Shown piece after piece: positions 61,222 to 64,000 of a DNA stretch of 64,000 bases (its first letter is position 1; each line of letters begins with the position of its first letter). The DNA lies in the NCBI GenBank assembly GCA_033558025.1, contig JAUCEF010000011.1:2914001-2978000 (forward strand), written 5' to 3'. The notes beneath the pieces were generated by a model. That model made no database searches and had not been told where the DNA came from. It saw only the letters and a program-made list of their open reading frames with translations. The translations under genes and the position numbers were made by a program. This DNA is from Phytophthora sp. 'mugwort'. Lineage: Eukaryota; Oomycota; Peronosporomycetes; Peronosporales; Peronosporaceae.

Positions 61222-62960
61222 GTGAGATATCTTAGATCTTTGGCAAGCCAGCATCAACGGAGGATCGCCGACTTGGCGACGCCCTGTAGCGACTTCATCT
61301 CGCTCGCAGGCTACGACTCCGTACTTCTACTACCGGTCCGGCATGAGCACTTGTGGAACAAGTTCTGCTCTCAAGGAGACATGCTCGGGTGCGCGCGTAG
61401 CTCCCCGGCAGCATCATGAACGAGTCTGGAAAAACAAACATGTCGACTATTACCTGATGTGGCCAGGCATCTGGCAATAAAAAAAATGGGAAACCTGGGC
61501 ACTGCCATCTTCTGCACGTCATCGAGCCGCATGTGGACGTTCACGTACAACAAGTGCAGCGACACGGTTTTTTTTTGACTCGCAGAGCCAGCGCATCAGC
61601 GCTTGTGACGACAACTCTGGCTCGGGCACGAACCACAACCATGGCCGCGGTGCTCCAGAGATCGATATCCTCGAAGGCGGTGGTTCAAGTTGGACCACGG
61701 ATGCCAGCCAACCTTCGGCTGATCAAGGATACGGAATCTGCTTACTGCTTCTACGACTGCACCACTGCAGGCTCCAAAAATTAGGACGTGCCGACCGCGT
61801 ACTACGAGAATCTCCGCGGACACAAGTCGTGGCGCCAGGGTCTCCGCTATGGCGCTAACAATCTGTGCGACGTGGCGATAGCTGATGCCTAATGTTTCGC
61901 GACGATCAACGCTTCAAAGGGCGTTACGGAAAGCACGTGCACGATAGACTTGCTCCACGCATGATACGGCATCAACAGCGACCTGATGTTTTAGGACAAC
62001 GGTACAGTGCATTTTGTTTTTTGGGGGGGCAACAGGAATGGCACTTGCTGCCATGTACAATACGCTTACATAGGCGCGTACATGTGCCGTGTGCATTGCT
62101 GGTGACAACGCCTCCTAATGCACGTAATAAATTGATTCTACAAGCTCAGGATCGGAGTTTTCCTATCAATCGATGTTATTTTCTCGGACTGAGAGGTACA
62201 CGTGGCTGCGTATTTGGACTGGCTCACCTACAGCGTCGAGTGGGTCATGGGCGACTAACGGATACGTGCGTTGGGAGATGGAAAGCCAAGTGATTTTGGA
62301 GATCTTTGCCTATGCAATTACCAACCCACGGTAGAACACGGCGCAAAAGAACCCCAAGAAAATCATGATCGAAGAGCTTATGTACATCTTTTTAACGTCG
62401 CGCTATCAAGCTCTTGGGGTTCGTCGCCTCCCAATACTTGCCCCGGAAGCTGTCATGGCGATGGCTCTGATGCCACGTCAAACGCCATTTGTGCCTCGTT
62501 CCCGATGTACATGAAGATCGACTACATTCGTCTGTACCAGGACACGTCGGCGCAGACATGACCAACGGATGCAATCCGTCCTCTCACTTTACGAAGCAGT
62601 GGATTAAGAACAACATCGACGACGACGCGGACACAGACAACCCGTGCACGGTGGTGGGGTATCGGTTTCTGCAAGACGGACGACGACTGCAGATTAATAT
62701 ATATACGTCGATTTCGATCTGAGCGTGCAGTTCAGATGACGGGTGCACATGCTCGTCGTACTCGTGGACGGGGCCTCGTTGCACTGACCAAGCGCGCTCA
62801 ATCAGTACTGACGGCGAGCTATCCGGGACTCCCATGTAATTGCCATCCTGGTCGTCATCGCGATGGTTGAGATCACGGCGTGAATCGTGTTCCTCCAGTG
62901 GCGAATGGACAGACAGCGCGTTATCAAGGTGCGAGAGCAGAAAGCAGCTGTGGAACACGT
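61222..62960 (+). pseudogene. KRE6/SKN1-type beta-glucan synthesis protein, broken
   Basis: Plus-strand remnant of a GH16-related KRE6/SKN1-like protein. Visible blocks, in changing frames, are ELPGSIMNESGKTNMST (about 61398-61446), TFTYNKCSDT (about 61532-61562), NHNHGRGAPEIDILEG (about 61636-61682), VQVGPRMPANL (about 61685-61720), YCFYDCTTAGSK, GLRYGANNLCD (about 61840-61872), then FNVALSSSWGSSPPNTCPGSC and FPMYMKIDYIRLYQDTS (about 62388-62555). EIDILEG corresponds to the catalytic ExDxxE of the clan and is intact. A membrane-proximal Cys segment follows. The family acts on beta-1,6-glucan in the secretory pathway. More than five frame changes and stops show it is dead. Confidence 0.82.
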
Positions 62961-63075
62961 GAGGAAATCAAGCAGGCGGCATCCGTGCGGTCTATCGGCG
63001 ACGTCGACGTAAGCAAGACGGAAAAGGGCACGTGTGTGGTGTCACGGAGCGAAGCGAGCGTCACCAAGAGTTTTC

Positions 63076-63250
63076 CTAGTACTGCTACTACAGCTACGAC
63101 TGCACCACGTCCCATTTCTACAACATGCGCGATCACAAGTCACGGTGCCAGGGTCTGGTCTACTGTGCCAACAACCTGTGCGACGCGGGGGAGGATGACA
63201 TTCAGACGCTCGACATGGTAAACGCGTTATCAAATAAGTATCAAGCATAT
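63076..63250 (+). pseudogene. Second KRE6/SKN1-like fragment
   Basis: A short piece reading YYSYDCTTSHFYNMRDHKS, then GLVYCANNLCDAGEDDIQTLDMVN. It corresponds to the YCFYDCTT to ANNLCD block of the preceding pseudogene (about 61741-61872). It is therefore a separate, more complete copy of that segment from a tandem relative or a local duplication. Confidence 0.6.
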
Positions 63251-63506
63251 TTAAATTGTTGCTACTATACTCGAGTAATTTCGCGCATGCGGTGATCCAC
63301 CCGGCAGACGCTGTGATGTCGTTTTTCGTGCAGCAGGAGATTTCCAAATCCATCTTGGGCATTGACTCTCCGATTGAGTGCACGGAAGGGAAGAAGCTGC
63401 GGTGATATCTGCATAAGACAGAGAAGAAAGTTCTGAATTCCGGCAATCTCTTTGCTACTTCCGAGTCTTCACCTTCCTCATGCATGCCATCGAACTTATT
63501 TGCTGG
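63251..63506. other. Short unassigned stretch
   Basis: A plus frame reads VMSFFVQQEISKSILGIDSP and HKTEKKVLNSGNLFATSESS, protein-like but unrecognised and with a stop between. It may belong to a third decayed gene. Confidence 0.35.
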
Positions 63507-64000
63507 TTAACTAGCGACGCCAGACTTGTCTTCCGTGCTCGGATTCCTGTTCGGATTTTTTTCTTGAGGAAAGATTGGGTAATTTTCAGGAGGATAAGAT
63601 TGTCGGTACGCCGCTGGAATTGAATCTCCACAAGACCTTAGCCGTGCCGTTGTAAATGGTGAGCCATTGCCAGCATTGCTGTTTTCGTCGTCCATGATGT
63701 CATTTTCACCTGCGACGCTCTCGTTTTGATCCTCACCGCCGTTGGAAGCGCCCTCACCAGTGCTTGTATCGGACTCAGGGTTTGCTCCGCTGTCATTCGC
63801 ATTGCTGGTAGAACCTGTGGTGGTGTTTGGCGTGTCCAAGATGTTACTCCACATATCAACCGTGTCTTCGTCTCCATACTCTCCAATCTCCTCCCAGTCA
63901 AAGTGCTCCAGATATTCATCTAGCTGTTAATCGCTGAGAGCAACAGTATCGAGTTCAGCAGTCAGTGTATCGACAGCCCCATCATCAAGAAATGTTTGGC
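63507..64000 (-). pseudogene. Acidic Asn/Ser-rich protein, partial at window edge
   Basis: Minus-strand frame running in from beyond the right edge. It reads QLDEYLEHFDWEEIGEYGDED, then a long Asn/Ser/Gly/Asp-rich low-complexity stretch, ending YPPENYPIFPQEKNPNRNP and a stop at 63507. An in-frame TAA lies at about 63926-63928, so either the gene starts after it (first ATG at 63854) or it is broken. No domain is recognised and the composition suggests disorder. It could be part of a retroelement gag or a nuclear protein; there is not enough to decide. Confidence 0.4.

Noticed and set aside
1..64000. CRISPR array, rRNA genes, operons, bacterial-type promoters or riboswitches
   Set aside because: None were seen; the genes and transposons are eukaryotic and no regularly spaced short repeats with unique spacers occur.

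Overview
The window looks like nuclear DNA of an oomycete, most probably Phytophthora or a close relative. This rests on several signs: long intronless genes on both strands, a Crinkler (CRN) effector amino-terminal domain, an RWP-RK factor, an ankyrin-TIR membrane protein, a TKL-like tandem kinase, initiator-type core promoters close to start codons, and a dense load of DNA transposons typical of these genomes. No species can be fixed from the sequence alone.

Layout. 1-11 kb is a gene island with intact genes for an RWP-RK factor (2.1-3.1 kb), a Cys-rich single-pass membrane protein (6.9-8.4 kb) and a PDZ protein (9.5-10.9 kb), broken by one decayed pogo/Tigger transposase (4.8-6.1 kb). 12.5-23.3 kb is a transposon nest: three further pogo-superfamily remnants, a MULE split by a hAT element with an exact 8-bp target duplication and matching 16-bp terminal repeats, and a PIF/Harbinger transposase with its Myb/SANT-like partner. 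25.9-35.6 kb is the second gene island: a small acidic protein, a 1251-residue four-TM ankyrin protein with two TIR domains, and, divergently transcribed 1.1 kb away, a 1304-residue LRR/EF-hand protein. 35.7-38.5 kb carries a Tc1/mariner remnant, itself interrupted, followed by a broken CRN effector gene.

38.6-47 kb is AT-rich and is read here as a decayed Polinton/Maverick element. Its family B DNA polymerase can be followed for about 3.9 kb through many frameshifts. The polymerase is cut in two by a 1,989-bp insertion flanked by a 15-bp direct repeat, and that insertion carries a chromodomain plus a peptidase-like tail on the opposite strand. 47.1-48.5 kb is an EH-domain pseudogene. 48.6-51.5 kb is a pseudokinase-kinase gene split by a one-base shift in an A6 run. 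53.2-58.2 kb holds a tRNA-derived repeat, a Helitron-like 3' terminus and two more pogo-type transposases. 58.7-64 kb holds a displaced copy of the last 234 bp of the LRR/EF-hand gene, a long inverted repeat with a separate strong hairpin, a broken KRE6/SKN1-type glucan-synthesis gene and an unidentified acidic reading frame running off the end.

How the genes may work together: the intact genes are mostly signalling or regulatory. The TIR-ankyrin and LRR/EF-hand genes share one intergenic region and could be co-regulated, but this is inference. Domain calls were made by eye from motifs; no database was searched.
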